DNA from: an uncultured Aquimarina sp.
GTDB lineage: Bacteria > Bacteroidota > Bacteroidia > Flavobacteriales > Flavobacteriaceae
DNA: 64,000 nucleotides
Reading direction: 5' to 3'
NCBI GenBank assembly: GCA_947498785.1
Contig: CANMLS010000022.1
Coordinates: forward strand, 19,047-83,046
In this document: one piece after another, positions 56,033 through 64,000 of the stretch
Position numbering within the stretch: position 1 is the first letter of the stretch
How the letters are laid out: every line of letters begins with the position of its first letter
The notes under the pieces: generated by a model
The model's input: the letters and a program-made list of their open reading frames with translations, nothing else
Told to the model about the DNA's origin: nothing
Databases searched by the model: none
Position numbers and translations under genes: made by a program

Positions 56033-56944
56033 ATGTTAGACGATAAAAAAGACAATATTTTCTTATCCAGGTGGATCAGTAAAGAGCTTTCTGAAGAAGA
56101 ACTTCGTGAGTTTGAGTCTCATCCTGAATATGAATATTATGCAAAGATAATGATGGGTACTGAGGCTTTGGATCTAAAAAAATATGATGTTGAAAAAGAA
56201 CTTCGTGCTTTAAAATCCAAACAAGATACTACAACAAGCAAAAATTCTGGCATAGTCATAAAGTTATGGCCTTATGCAGCAGTTGCTGCTTCTATTGCAA
56301 TCATTTTAGGATTATTTTTATTTAATACAAATGATTCTTTCTCATCTGATTTTGGAGAGCAACTAGCTATAACTCTACCTGACGGATCTGAAATGATTCT
56401 TAATGCCAAAACTACGGCTAGTTTTGACCGTGATGGTTGGAATAAAAATAGAACTGTCGCGTTGAAAGGAGAAGCTTTTTTTAAAGTAAAAAAAGGAAGT
56501 AAGTTTACTGTAACCACCAAAAACGGAGAAGTATCTGTATTAGGAACTCAATTTAACGTACAATCCGAAAATAATTTATTTGAAGTTACTTGCTTTGAGG
56601 GTAAGGTTAAAGTTCTAAATCTTAAAAATCAAGAAATTCTTACAGCAGGAAAAGGGTATAGAAATTTGGACAACAGTCCCGAGCAATGGAATTTCAAATC
56701 TAATAAACCCTCATGGCTCACCAATACAAGCTCATTCAGAAGCACATCTATTTATCACGTAATCAAAGAACTAGAAGAACAATATAATTTAGACATTAAT
56801 ACAAAAAACATAAATCTTAAAACTATATATACGGGAACTTTTCCTAATAACAATCAGGAAGTAGCTCTTAAAACAGTTTTTAGTACCTTAGGCATGGAGT
56901 ATAAACTATCTCAAGATAGTAAGACCGTGGTATTGGAAAAGTAA
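56033..56944 (+). CDS. FecR-family anti-sigma factor
   Basis: A 303-residue FecR-like membrane protein. ATG 56033 is chosen over TTG 55973 because the shared promoter element lies between them. The cytoplasmic N-terminus (about 1-70, ISKELSEEELREFESHPEY) would hold the sigma factor. One membrane helix lies at about 76-98 (PYAAVAASIAIILGLFLF). The periplasmic FecR domain (about 112-205) has ITLPDGSEMILNAKT, LKGEAFFKV and VLGTQFNVQ. The C-terminal DUF4974 domain (about 230-303) has YHVIKELEEQYNLDINTK. It would receive the signal from the STN domain of the receptor encoded 5 bases downstream. Confidence 0.95.
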   Translation: MLDDKKDNIFLSRWISKELSEEELREFESHPEYEYYAKIMMGTEALDLKKYDVEKELRALKSKQDTTTSKNSGIVIKLWPYAAVAASIAIILGLFLFNTNDSFSSDFGEQLAITLPDGSEMILNAKTTASFDRDGWNKNRTVALKGEAFFKVKKGSKFTVTTKNGEVSVLGTQFNVQSENNLFEVTCFEGKVKVLNLKNQEILTAGKGYRNLDNSPEQWNFKSNKPSWLTNTSSFRSTSIYHVIKELEEQYNLDINTKNINLKTIYTGTFPNNNQEVALKTVFSTLGMEYKLSQDSKTVVLEK

Positions 56945-56948
56945 TAGC

Positions 56949-59504
56949 ATGACAAGATTTTTGTGTGTATGTATATTTTTATGGTGCATATCTGTTTTTT
57001 CTCAGGAAGAAACAAAAAGAATGACTATAGAAAATAAACCGTTAAAAGAGATTATAAAGATTATAGAAAACCTCTATAATCTTAAGTTTTCTTATATCGA
57101 TAACTTAATCGATAATAAAAATGTTTCGGTTACTATAAACCCAGAAGATCCTATAGAAAATCTAATTAGAGAACTACAAAAACAAACACAATTAAAATTT
57201 ACCAGCACTGGAAACAACTTTATTACTATTAGTTCTTTCAATAATAAAGACAAATTTACAGTTTGTGGACATATCTTAGACGAAGAAAACAAGCCTCTCA
57301 AAGATATTAGGATATTCTTTAAATCTGATCGCACTAATATAAAAACAGATCAAAATGGATATTTCAAAAAAGATAAGGTATCATTTAATTCTATTATATT
57401 AATTAGTGCTCCTGGTTTTCGCCAACAAATCTTTAACGCCAAACACTTTGTAATAGGAGAATGCATCAAAATAAAGCTCAAGCATATACTTCAAGAAGAA
57501 ACTCTTGATGAAGTTTTGATTCAAGAATATTTAGCTAAAGGAATTACGCAAAACAAAAAAATAATCAATATTGATTTGGACAATGTTGAAATATTACCCG
57601 GTCTAACAGAACCTGACATTTTACAAAGTATACAATTAACCCCAGGTGTTAATAACCCTTTTGAAACAGCATCTGGTCTATTTGTAAGAGGTAGTACTCC
57701 AAATCAAAATCTAGTATTATGGAATGGCATAAAAACATATCACCAAGGACATCTCTTTGGTATGATATCAGCTTTTAATCCTTATGTTGCTAAAAAAGTG
57801 AATTTTTCAAAAAGTGGTGTTAGCGCCAAATACGGAGATAGAATTGCTGGCATAGTGGATATTAAATCCGAAAATGAAATTACAAATCGTTTCTCTGGAG
57901 GAGCTGGTTTCAATATGATTAATGCAGATGTTGTGACACACATTCCAATCTTAAAAGACAAAATATCTCTTCAACTATCAGGAAGAAGGTCTTATACTGA
58001 TATATTGGAAACTTTTACATATAAACAATTATCAGATCGTGTTTTTCAGAATACAAAAATCGCAGAAACTGTAGAACTTAATGACGAAGTCAATGATTTT
58101 TTCTACGCAGATTACAATGCAAATCTTGTTATAAAACCAGTTGATAATCACAAAATAGAAATCAATACAATTTACAGTGTAAATGACCTAGATTTTAGAC
58201 GAAGTGATGATATGGAATCATTTAATGATAATCTCACTACAGAAAATGAAGGATATAACTTTAGTTGGAATCAATCATATTCAAAAAGCTTTTCTCAAAA
58301 AGTGAGCGGATATTACACCAAATATCTTCTAAATTATCAATTTATTACTAGAGATTTAGGTAGTATAATAGAAACTGAAAGTAAAAAAAATAATATCACA
58401 GATTTTGGAGGAGATTTTGGGTTGGATTATAAAATATCGGACTACCAGAGTATTTCAGGAGGGTATCAGTTTTCAAACAATACAATCAAATATGCTTTTG
58501 TAACCACTACTCCCAGTTATGAATTAATTTTAGATCAAGATGACCGTTTTTTAAATACTCATGCCGTATATACCGAGTATAAACTTGAAAATCCGAAAAA
58601 CTTCTTTATTTCTGCTGGATTACGATTTAATTATTATGCAGAACTTGACAAAACCTTTATTGAACCTAGAGTTTTTCTACAAAAAAATATTACCAAAAAC
58701 TGGGAAATCAATACTAGTGCAGAATATCGAAGCCAAGCTACAAGTCAAATACAAGAATCTATTGTTAGCGATTTATCTTTAGAAAATCAGGTTTGGACAT
58801 TAGCTAATGATGATCAATTTCCTATAGTTACAAGTTATCAATATACATTTGGGAGTAGTTTTAGAAAAAACAAATGGCTTATAGATATTGACAGTTATTA
58901 TAAACAAATTAATGATATTACAACATTAACCTCAGGATTTATTAACCCTATAGATAACACATATCATATAGGAGAAAGTCGAGTTTTTGGAATTGATTTT
59001 TTTCTTAAAAAGAGATTTAAAAATTATAAAACATGGGTGAGTTATTCATATATTAATACGAGCAACACATTTGAAGATATTAATAATAATGAATCTTTCC
59101 CTGGTAATTGGAATATTGAGCACACCGTAAAATGGTCTCAATTCTATAAAATCAATAATTTTCAGTTTTCTCTAGGTTGGATATGGCATACAGGTAAATC
59201 TTTTACCAATATATCTGGAGTTGACGACAGTGGTGAGATTATAATCATAGAATTTGGAGAAATCAATGGTAATACATTACCAGAATATCACAAGTTAGAT
59301 TTTTCTGCTATTTATGATTTTAAGTTAAAATCACATTCTAATCTCAAATATCGTCTTGGGCTTTCAATACTCAATCTATATAATAAGAAGAATTTATTAA
59401 ATCGAGAATTTAGAACAACAAACTCTCTTAATAATCAATTGATAAATTCTGACATCCTCTCTCTAGGAATTACCCCCAATATTAGTTTTAGAATATTTTG
59501 GTAG
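56949..59504 (+). CDS. TonB-dependent receptor with STN signalling domain
   Basis: An 851-residue outer-membrane receptor. Signal peptide (about 1-18), STN domain (about 22-75; MTIENKPLKEIIKIIENLYN) which contacts FecR, carboxypeptidase-like domain (about 85-165; VCGHILDEENKPLKDI), plug (about 195-310; GLFVRGSTPNQNLVLWNGIK, KSGVSAKYGDRIAGIVDI) and barrel. This is the three-part design of trans-envelope signalling receptors. No SusD gene is adjacent; three modular lipoproteins under the same promoter motif take that position. The substrate is unknown. It is one operon with fecR. Confidence 0.94.
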   Translation: MTRFLCVCIFLWCISVFSQEETKRMTIENKPLKEIIKIIENLYNLKFSYIDNLIDNKNVSVTINPEDPIENLIRELQKQTQLKFTSTGNNFITISSFNNKDKFTVCGHILDEENKPLKDIRIFFKSDRTNIKTDQNGYFKKDKVSFNSIILISAPGFRQQIFNAKHFVIGECIKIKLKHILQEETLDEVLIQEYLAKGITQNKKIINIDLDNVEILPGLTEPDILQSIQLTPGVNNPFETASGLFVRGSTPNQNLVLWNGIKTYHQGHLFGMISAFNPYVAKKVNFSKSGVSAKYGDRIAGIVDIKSENEITNRFSGGAGFNMINADVVTHIPILKDKISLQLSGRRSYTDILETFTYKQLSDRVFQNTKIAETVELNDEVNDFFYADYNANLVIKPVDNHKIEINTIYSVNDLDFRRSDDMESFNDNLTTENEGYNFSWNQSYSKSFSQKVSGYYTKYLLNYQFITRDLGSIIETESKKNNITDFGGDFGLDYKISDYQSISGGYQFSNNTIKYAFVTTTPSYELILDQDDRFLNTHAVYTEYKLENPKNFFISAGLRFNYYAELDKTFIEPRVFLQKNITKNWEINTSAEYRSQATSQIQESIVSDLSLENQVWTLANDDQFPIVTSYQYTFGSSFRKNKWLIDIDSYYKQINDITTLTSGFINPIDNTYHIGESRVFGIDFFLKKRFKNYKTWVSYSYINTSNTFEDINNNESFPGNWNIEHTVKWSQFYKINNFQFSLGWIWHTGKSFTNISGVDDSGEIIIIEFGEINGNTLPEYHKLDFSAIYDFKLKSHSNLKYRLGLSILNLYNKKNLLNREFRTTNSLNNQLINSDILSLGITPNISFRIFW

Positions 59505-59601
59505 GTACAAAGTAAATAATTACCAGAACTCTGCCTTGAGAATTTCAACAATTAAATTTCTTAATATATTGACTTCAAATTTAATGATGTTAATAAACAA
59601 A

Positions 59602-59629
59602 AAAACCATTCCGACAACGAAATGGTTTT
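59602..59629 (-). terminator. Terminator downstream of ndk
   Basis: On the minus strand AAAACCATT (59629-59621) pairs with AATGGTTTT (59610-59602) around a 10-base loop and is followed by a T-rich run. It lies between the convergent receptor and ndk genes, and its T tract suits ndk best. Confidence 0.85.
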
Positions 59630-59656
59630 AAAATATTCTGAATATTACATATATCT

Positions 59657-60076
59657 TTAGAATTGTTCTCTTCCAGAAAAATGAAAAGCTCCTTCAATAG
59701 CTGCGTTTTCATCACTATCACTACCGTGTACTGCATTTTCACTGATAGAGGTTGCATATTTTTTACGTATAGTACCTTCTGCTGCTTCCTCTGGGTTAGT
59801 TGCTCCAATAAGAGTTCTAAAATCTTCTACAGCATTTTCTTTTTCTAAAATAGCAGCCACAATAGGACCACTAGTCATATACTCTACAAGCTCACCATAA
59901 AAAGGACGTTCACTATGCACTGCATAGAACGCTTTTGCATCGTCTGTAGTAAGCTGAGTTAATTTCATTGCTACAATTCTAAATCCTGAAGCATTAATCT
60001 GCTCAAGAATTGCCCCGATGTACCCTTTTCTTACCGCATCCGGTTTAAGCATTGTAAAAGTTCTGTTTGTTGCCAT
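59657..60076 (-). CDS. ndk: Nucleoside diphosphate kinase
   Basis: A 139-residue NDK, which exchanges phosphates between nucleoside tri- and diphosphates. The start [16 protein letters not shown] is canonical, and the catalytic His117 lies in [12 protein letters not shown]. Length and all key residues are normal. A complete TTG-N19-TAnnTTTG promoter lies about 95 bases upstream. It is convergent with the ECF cassette and divergent from the NrnA gene. Confidence 0.97.
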   Translation of the reverse strand: MATNRTFTMLKPDAVRKGYIGAILEQINASGFRIVAMKLTQLTTDDAKAFYAVHSERPFYGELVEYMTSGPIVAAILEKENAVEDFRTLIGATNPEEAAEGTIRKKYATSISENAVHGSDSDENAAIEGAFHFSGREQF

Positions 60077-60169
60077 TATATTTTGTTTACTTTCTATTTA
60101 CCTCCTCACTTAGAAGTATTTCAGATTATTATATTGAGCATTTTACTACTCTATTTTTTAATTTTTGTG

Positions 60170-60199
60170 CAAAAATATATATAAAAGCTTCAAAAACAA
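60170..60199 (-). promoter_or_regulatory. Promoter of ndk (TTG-N19-TAnnTTTG)
   Basis: Leftward TTG (60199-60197), nineteen bases, TATTTTTG (60177-60170). This matches the Bacteroidota -33/-7 consensus well, leaving an untranslated leader of roughly 85 bases. The rest of the 394-base gap 60077-60470 shows nothing clear except a weaker TATCTTCG (60456-60463) just ahead of the NrnA start. Confidence 0.6.
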
Positions 60200-60470
60200 G
60201 AATTATTATTAGGAATATGAAGCTCCTTTTAGATAAAATAAAAAAATAGTTCTTATAATATTGATGTTCAAACCCCTGAAGTACATTATTATTATTTCTC
60301 TTAATTTATATAGCTATCAGTAAGAATCAAAATCAAATTCCTGATGCACTTCTTTCATAATGACTATTGAGATTGAAGTACCCTAATTGCTTGGTTTTGA
60401 TTTAAAAAATATCTAAATCCACAATAGGTTAATATTAACAAAATATTATTTATTGTATCTTCGCTGATCT

Positions 60471-61490
60471 ATGAATACTAATGAAATAAACGAAATAAAG
60501 GGATTATTATCCTCTTCAAAAAAAATTGTTATCGTAACCCATAAAAACCCCGATGGTGATGCCGTGGGTTCTAGTTTAGGACTATATCATTATCTTACTG
60601 GGTTGTGTAATCACAAGGTTACCGTTATTACTCCTAATGATTATCCAGATTTTTTAAAATGGATGCCAGGACAAGAAACTATTATTAAATATGATAATAA
60701 CACAAAAAAAGCTATATCAAAAATTGAGGAAGCAGATCTTATTTTTACTTTAGATTTCAATCACTTATCCCGAAGTGGTGATATGGAAAATACTTTAAAA
60801 AAGGTCAAAACCACTTTTATCATGATAGATCATCATCAACAACCTGATAATTACGCCACTCATATCTATAGTGATACTGGTATGAGTTCTACTTGCCAAA
60901 TGATTTATCATTTTATAGAAAAACTTAATGATCTGGATCGTATTACTCCCGAAATTGCAACTTGTATTTATGTCGGAATAATGACTGACACAGGATCTTT
61001 TAGATTTAGATCTACAACGAGTACTACACATCAAGTTATTGCTAATTTGATTAATCACGGAGCTGATAATACCAGTATTCATGAAAGCATCTATGATATG
61101 AATACTTTATCCAGAATACAATTACAAGGCGTTGCTTTAAATAACTTAAAAGTTCTTTCAGAATACAAAACAGCTTTTATCACTTTGTCTCAAAAAGAAT
61201 TAGATCAACATCATTTCAAAAAGGGTGACACAGAAGGTTTTGTAAATTTAGGACTCTCTATAAAAGACATTAAGTTTGCTTTAATTTTTATTGAAAACAA
61301 AGGCGAAGGAATCATTAAAATTTCTTTACGTTCCAAAGGCGATTTTTCTGTAAATGAGTTTTCTAGAAATCATTTTGAAGGAGGAGGTCATCATAATGCT
61401 GCTGGCGGAAGAAGTAATCTTTCATTATCTGATACTGTTGAAAAATTTATTAGTATCTTACCTGCTTATAAAAACGTCCTAAATCAATGA
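60471..61490 (+). CDS. nrnA: DHH/DHHA1 phosphoesterase, NrnA-like
   Basis: A 339-residue protein of the bifunctional oligoribonuclease/pAp-phosphatase family. The DHH domain has VTHKNPDGDAVGSSLGL, FTLDFNHLSR and the DHH triad in MIDHHQQPDNY. GIMTDTGSFRFRST supplies a further metal-site Asp, and the DHHA1 domain ends in FEGGGHHNAAGGR. NrnA degrades 2-5-mer RNA and pAp. It overlaps gldI by four bases (ATGA). Confidence 0.93.
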   Translation: MNTNEINEIKGLLSSSKKIVIVTHKNPDGDAVGSSLGLYHYLTGLCNHKVTVITPNDYPDFLKWMPGQETIIKYDNNTKKAISKIEEADLIFTLDFNHLSRSGDMENTLKKVKTTFIMIDHHQQPDNYATHIYSDTGMSSTCQMIYHFIEKLNDLDRITPEIATCIYVGIMTDTGSFRFRSTTSTTHQVIANLINHGADNTSIHESIYDMNTLSRIQLQGVALNNLKVLSEYKTAFITLSQKELDQHHFKKGDTEGFVNLGLSIKDIKFALIFIENKGEGIIKISLRSKGDFSVNEFSRNHFEGGGHHNAAGGRSNLSLSDTVEKFISILPAYKNVLNQ

Positions 61491-62041
61491 GATTAGTACT
61501 TCACATACTTTGTCTTGTCTTCCTATTATTATCATCCTGTAAAACACCCGAAGCCAGAAGACCCATAAATATTAAATCAGGATCTTTTATAGATGAATCT
61601 ATAAACCGTAATAAAGAACTGGCTGCTAAAGAAGAGGCAAGAATTCAAAAAATAATTAAGAATGATTCTGTAAATAATTATATTACCTCACAGACTGGTT
61701 TTTGGTATTTTTACACCAAAAAAGATACTATAACTGGTACTACTCCAAAATTTGGAGACATAGTTACTTTTAATTATAATGTAAAAGATTTAAGTGGTAA
61801 TGTAATTTACAAACAACAAGAATTAGATACGATTACCTACCGTATTGATAAAGAAGAACTTTTTCTTGGTTTAAGAGAAGGATTAAAACTCATGAAACCA
61901 GGTGAAATGGTCACTTTTCTTTTTCCTTCTTATCAAGCATATGGATATTATGGTGATGATAATAAGATTGGCACAAATATTCCGTTAATAACAGAAGTAA
62001 CACTTAATACAATAACAAAAGAATCAACAACAGAAAATTAA
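61487..62041 (+). CDS. gldI: Gliding-motility-associated PPIase lipoprotein GldI
   Basis: A 184-residue lipoprotein (lipobox LLSSC, Cys about 18) with the typical start KTPEARRPINIKSGSFI and SINRNKELAAKEEARIQKII, then an FKBP-type domain (about 85-180; VTFNYNVKDLSGNVIY, LREGLKLMKPGEMVTFLFPS). GldI is needed for gliding in Flavobacterium johnsoniae, presumably to fold motility proteins. Presence suggests gliding or type IX secretion capacity. It overlaps nrnA and precedes another PPIase by 12 bases. Confidence 0.93.
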   Translation: MRLVLHILCLVFLLLSSCKTPEARRPINIKSGSFIDESINRNKELAAKEEARIQKIIKNDSVNNYITSQTGFWYFYTKKDTITGTTPKFGDIVTFNYNVKDLSGNVIYKQQELDTITYRIDKEELFLGLREGLKLMKPGEMVTFLFPSYQAYGYYGDDNKIGTNIPLITEVTLNTITKESTTEN

Positions 62042-62053
62042 TTACTAACAAAA

Positions 62054-63193
62054 ATGAAAAAATTAAATTTATTATTCCTAGCCATTATTGCAATAACACT
62101 TAATAGCTGTAATGAAAAATACCCTGATTTACAAGATGGGATTTATGCTGAAATCATAACTAATCAAGGAACCACAGTAGCAAAACTATACTACGATGTT
62201 ACTCCTATGACTGTTGCTAATTTTGTGTCTTTAGCAGAGGGAACTAACACTATGGTGGATAGCACTTATAAAGGAAAAAAATATTACAATGGAATTGTAT
62301 TCCACAGAATAATCAAGGATTTTATGATTCAAACCGGAGATCCTTTAGGTACTGGTACTGGTGACCCTGGATACAAATTCCCTGATGAAATTGTAGATTC
62401 TCTTTCTCATAAATCAAAAGGAATTCTATCAATGGCTAATTCTGGCCCAGCAACTAATGGAAGTCAGTTTTTTATCACATTAAAGGAGACTCCTTGGTTA
62501 AATGGAAAACATACAATTTTTGGCGAAATTGTCTTAGGCCAAGATGTTGTTGATAGTATAGGAGTTCTTAAAACTGGTCCAGGAGATAAGCCAGCAGAAG
62601 AAGTAAAAATGTTAGAAGTTAATATTATTCGTAAAGGTTCTGATGCAAAAGCTTTTGATACTGATTCTGCATTTACTGACAAGCTAAAAGTTCTTGAAGA
62701 GGAAAAAGCGGAGAAAGAAAGATTAGCAAAAGAACGTGGAGAAGCTATAGCAAAAAAATTCGGTGAGCTAAAAGTGAATGCCACAAAATTAGATAGTGGT
62801 TTAGAAATTAACTTTATAACTCAAGGTGATGGTGAACAACCTAAATCAGATGATATTGTTGGTGTAAACTATGCTGGATTCTTTACCGATGGAAGAATCT
62901 TTGATACTAATATAGCTGAGACAGCTAAAGAACTTGGTGTTTTTAACGAACAAAGAGCTGCAGACCCTAGAGGATATGCTCCGATACCTGTACCATATTC
63001 TCCAGATGCTCAAATGATCCCTGGTTTTAAAGAAGGGGTACAAAAAATGAAGGTAGGAGATAAAGCGGTTCTTTTTATTCCTTCGCACCTTGCCTATGGA
63101 GAAAGAGGAGCTAGAACAATCCCACCGAATACTGATTTGATTTTCGAATTAGAAATTATGAATATCCAAGATAAAAAAGGAGAAGCTAAATAA
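62054..63193 (+). CDS. Cyclophilin-FKBP fusion peptidyl-prolyl isomerase lipoprotein
   Basis: A 379-residue lipoprotein (lipobox TLNSC, Cys about 19) with two PPIase domains. A cyclophilin (about 30-195) has YYNGIVFHRIIKDFMIQTGD, MANSGPATNGSQFFIT and LNGKHTIFGEIV. A charged helical linker (about 205-240; LEEEKAEKERLAKERGEAIAK) leads to an FKBP domain (about 255-375) with VGVNYAGFFTDGRIFDT, GFKEGVQKMKVGDKAVLFIP and GERGARTIPPNTDLIFE. A proline-rich insert (PRGYAPIPVPYSPDAQ) interrupts the FKBP. Both act on prolines of exported proteins. A strong bidirectional terminator follows. Confidence 0.94.
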   Translation: MKKLNLLFLAIIAITLNSCNEKYPDLQDGIYAEIITNQGTTVAKLYYDVTPMTVANFVSLAEGTNTMVDSTYKGKKYYNGIVFHRIIKDFMIQTGDPLGTGTGDPGYKFPDEIVDSLSHKSKGILSMANSGPATNGSQFFITLKETPWLNGKHTIFGEIVLGQDVVDSIGVLKTGPGDKPAEEVKMLEVNIIRKGSDAKAFDTDSAFTDKLKVLEEEKAEKERLAKERGEAIAKKFGELKVNATKLDSGLEINFITQGDGEQPKSDDIVGVNYAGFFTDGRIFDTNIAETAKELGVFNEQRAADPRGYAPIPVPYSPDAQMIPGFKEGVQKMKVGDKAVLFIPSHLAYGERGARTIPPNTDLIFELEIMNIQDKKGEAK

Positions 63194-63214
63194 CATAAAG
63201 AAATATAAATACAT

Positions 63215-63249
63215 AAAAAAGCGTCCTGAGTTTATCAAGACGCTTTTTT
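63215..63249. terminator. Bidirectional terminator between PPIase and RadC-like genes
   Basis: AAAAAAGCGTC (63215-63225) pairs with GACGCTTTTTT (63239-63249) around a 13-base loop, with T runs on both strands. It serves the convergent genes ending at 63193 and 63276. Confidence 0.93.
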
Positions 63250-63275
63250 ATGTGTTTATATTTTTTTAATCTCTT

Positions 63276-63866
63276 CTATAGGGTATAAACCTGTAAATTC
63301 GGCAATTTTTCTACAGGTTCGTTGGATCTTTTCATAGCCTTGGCTATTTCTATTGTTTTTCTATTTTCGGCAATCTCTGTAGCTTCTTTTTTGATCCTTT
63401 CTTCGAGTACATCGGCAAGTATATATTTTCTGCTCTTTTTTAATTCATCAAACAGACCTGTATCTACAAAACTCATATATGATTTGGTAGAAATAATCAA
63501 ATGATCCAGAACTTCTGTATTTATAATCATACCCACCTGGATTAATCTATCGGTAATATCTTTATCGACCATAGAGGGTTTTAATTCTCCACTTGGATGG
63601 TTATGACAAAGAATAATATGAACTGCTCTTTTTTGTAGTGCCAGGCTAAACACCTCCATAGGTTTGACCAATGATTGATTAACCGTTCCCAAACTTAAAA
63701 GTTCTATAAAAAGAATACGATTATTATTTTCTAATCCAATCACCCAAAAATGTTCGCGATTTTGATCAATCTTATTTTCTCTTAACAAGATACGTTGCAT
63801 AATCCCATAAAGATCATCAGAATTAAGTATTTTGATTTTTTCTTCTTCTGTAAGTTCAATATCCAT
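63276..63866 (-). CDS. RadC-like JAB-domain protein
   Basis: A 196-residue protein with the RadC JAMM motif HNHPSG followed by DKDITDRL (His-x-His and Asp metal ligands, with an upstream Glu), at about 100-125. The N-terminal helix-hairpin-helix of full RadC is absent; the first 35 residues are a short helical region. A basic coiled-coil tail follows (about 150-196; LADVLEERIKKEATEIAENR). RadC's role in repair is doubtful, and JAB proteins of this size are common in Bacteroidota, often near mobile DNA. No mobile genes are visible here. Confidence 0.88.
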   Translation of the reverse strand: MDIELTEEEKIKILNSDDLYGIMQRILLRENKIDQNREHFWVIGLENNNRILFIELLSLGTVNQSLVKPMEVFSLALQKRAVHIILCHNHPSGELKPSMVDKDITDRLIQVGMIINTEVLDHLIISTKSYMSFVDTGLFDELKKSRKYILADVLEERIKKEATEIAENRKTIEIAKAMKRSNEPVEKLPNLQVYTL

Positions 63867-63981
63867 AAGTCAAAAATAAGGTTTTATACGATATGTTTTT
63901 GTGTATTGGTTTAACGTGTTTGTGTATAATACTCCCCATTTTTAAGACAGCTACTTAAATTGTAAATTTAATGCTGTACAT

Positions 63982-64000
63982 ATGAAAAAATCGAGAAGAA
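63982..64000 (+). CDS. Possible start of a gene running off the right edge
   Basis: ATG 63982 begins the reading MKKSRR before the window ends, after an AT-rich 115-base gap divergent from the RadC-like gene. A basic start of this kind is typical, but six codons cannot be identified. Confidence 0.25.

Noticed and set aside
60101..60110. GGAGG-like sequence upstream of ndk as a ribosome binding site
   Set aside because: It is about 24 bases from the start codon, too far, and Bacteroidota rarely use Shine-Dalgarno sites.
60067..60249. A 60-codon rightward frame upstream of nrnA
   Set aside because: It overlaps the ndk start and promoter, is low in complexity and shows no family features.
1..64000. 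tRNA, rRNA, CRISPR arrays, insertion sequences, phage genes, oriC and parS
   Set aside because: None was recognised on either strand: no tRNA T-arm pattern with matching stems, no regularly spaced repeats, no transposase or integrase motifs. A covariance-model scan would be decisive for short RNAs.

Overview
This window looks like chromosomal DNA from a free-living member of the Flavobacteriaceae (phylum Bacteroidota), plausibly a marine one. The evidence is visible AT-richness, SusC/SusD pairs, a hybrid two-component regulator, FecR/ECF-sigma control of a TonB receptor, the gliding-motility isomerase GldI, PPIase lipoproteins, lipoprotein signals ending in Cys followed by acidic residues, several TTG/GTG starts without Shine-Dalgarno sequences, and a few TAnnTTTG-type -7 boxes. 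No rRNA, tRNA, CRISPR array, transposase, integrase or phage gene was seen.

Region 1 (1-23.2 kb) is accessory and devoted to nutrient capture. It holds a partial FG-GAP lipoprotein, a divergent susC-susD pair closed by a strong terminator, a giant HTCS sensor-regulator, a LytS/LytT-type two-component pair, a TonB receptor with an OMP_b-brl_3-type barrel, and a second TonB receptor resembling E. coli PqqU. The PqqU-like receptor is followed by a PQQ-type sugar dehydrogenase lipoprotein and a c-type cytochrome. A decayed susD remnant then precedes a 1111-residue FG-GAP/ASPIC lipoprotein.

Region 2 (23.5-41.9 kb) is mostly conserved metabolism and cell biology. It contains an AmpG-like transporter, NagZ and AnmK (a peptidoglycan-recycling cluster); uridine kinase, DivIC/FtsB and both methylmalonyl-CoA mutase subunits; an SDR reductase; and parA-parB-DUF5683-dapB-lepB-WbqC-DUF6122. 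Two short frameshifted remnants lie in the gaps at 33.8-34.1 and 42.0-42.2 kb.

Region 3 (42.4-50.7 kb) has a leftward run (TPR protein, ribH, small membrane protein, mutL, two rhomboid proteases, EEP nuclease) divergent from recF, a lipocalin-like lipoprotein and dciA. MutL carries Asn in place of the metal-binding Asp of its endonuclease motif.

Region 4 (51.0-59.5 kb) is the most interesting part. An ECF sigma factor, its FecR anti-sigma factor and an STN-containing TonB receptor face three paralogous lipoproteins built from repeated cysteine-patterned PKD-like modules. The three lipoproteins and fecR-receptor all have the same upstream element, GGTAGGG-N16-CGTT, with identical spacing in all four cases. 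This defines a compact regulon that the ECF factor probably drives. The sigma gene itself has a housekeeping-type promoter. The cassette lies between dciA and ndk and looks like an insertion into an otherwise housekeeping block.

Region 5 (59.6-64 kb) returns to housekeeping: ndk, an NrnA-type DHH phosphoesterase, gldI, a cyclophilin-FKBP fusion lipoprotein, and a RadC-like JAB protein reading leftward.
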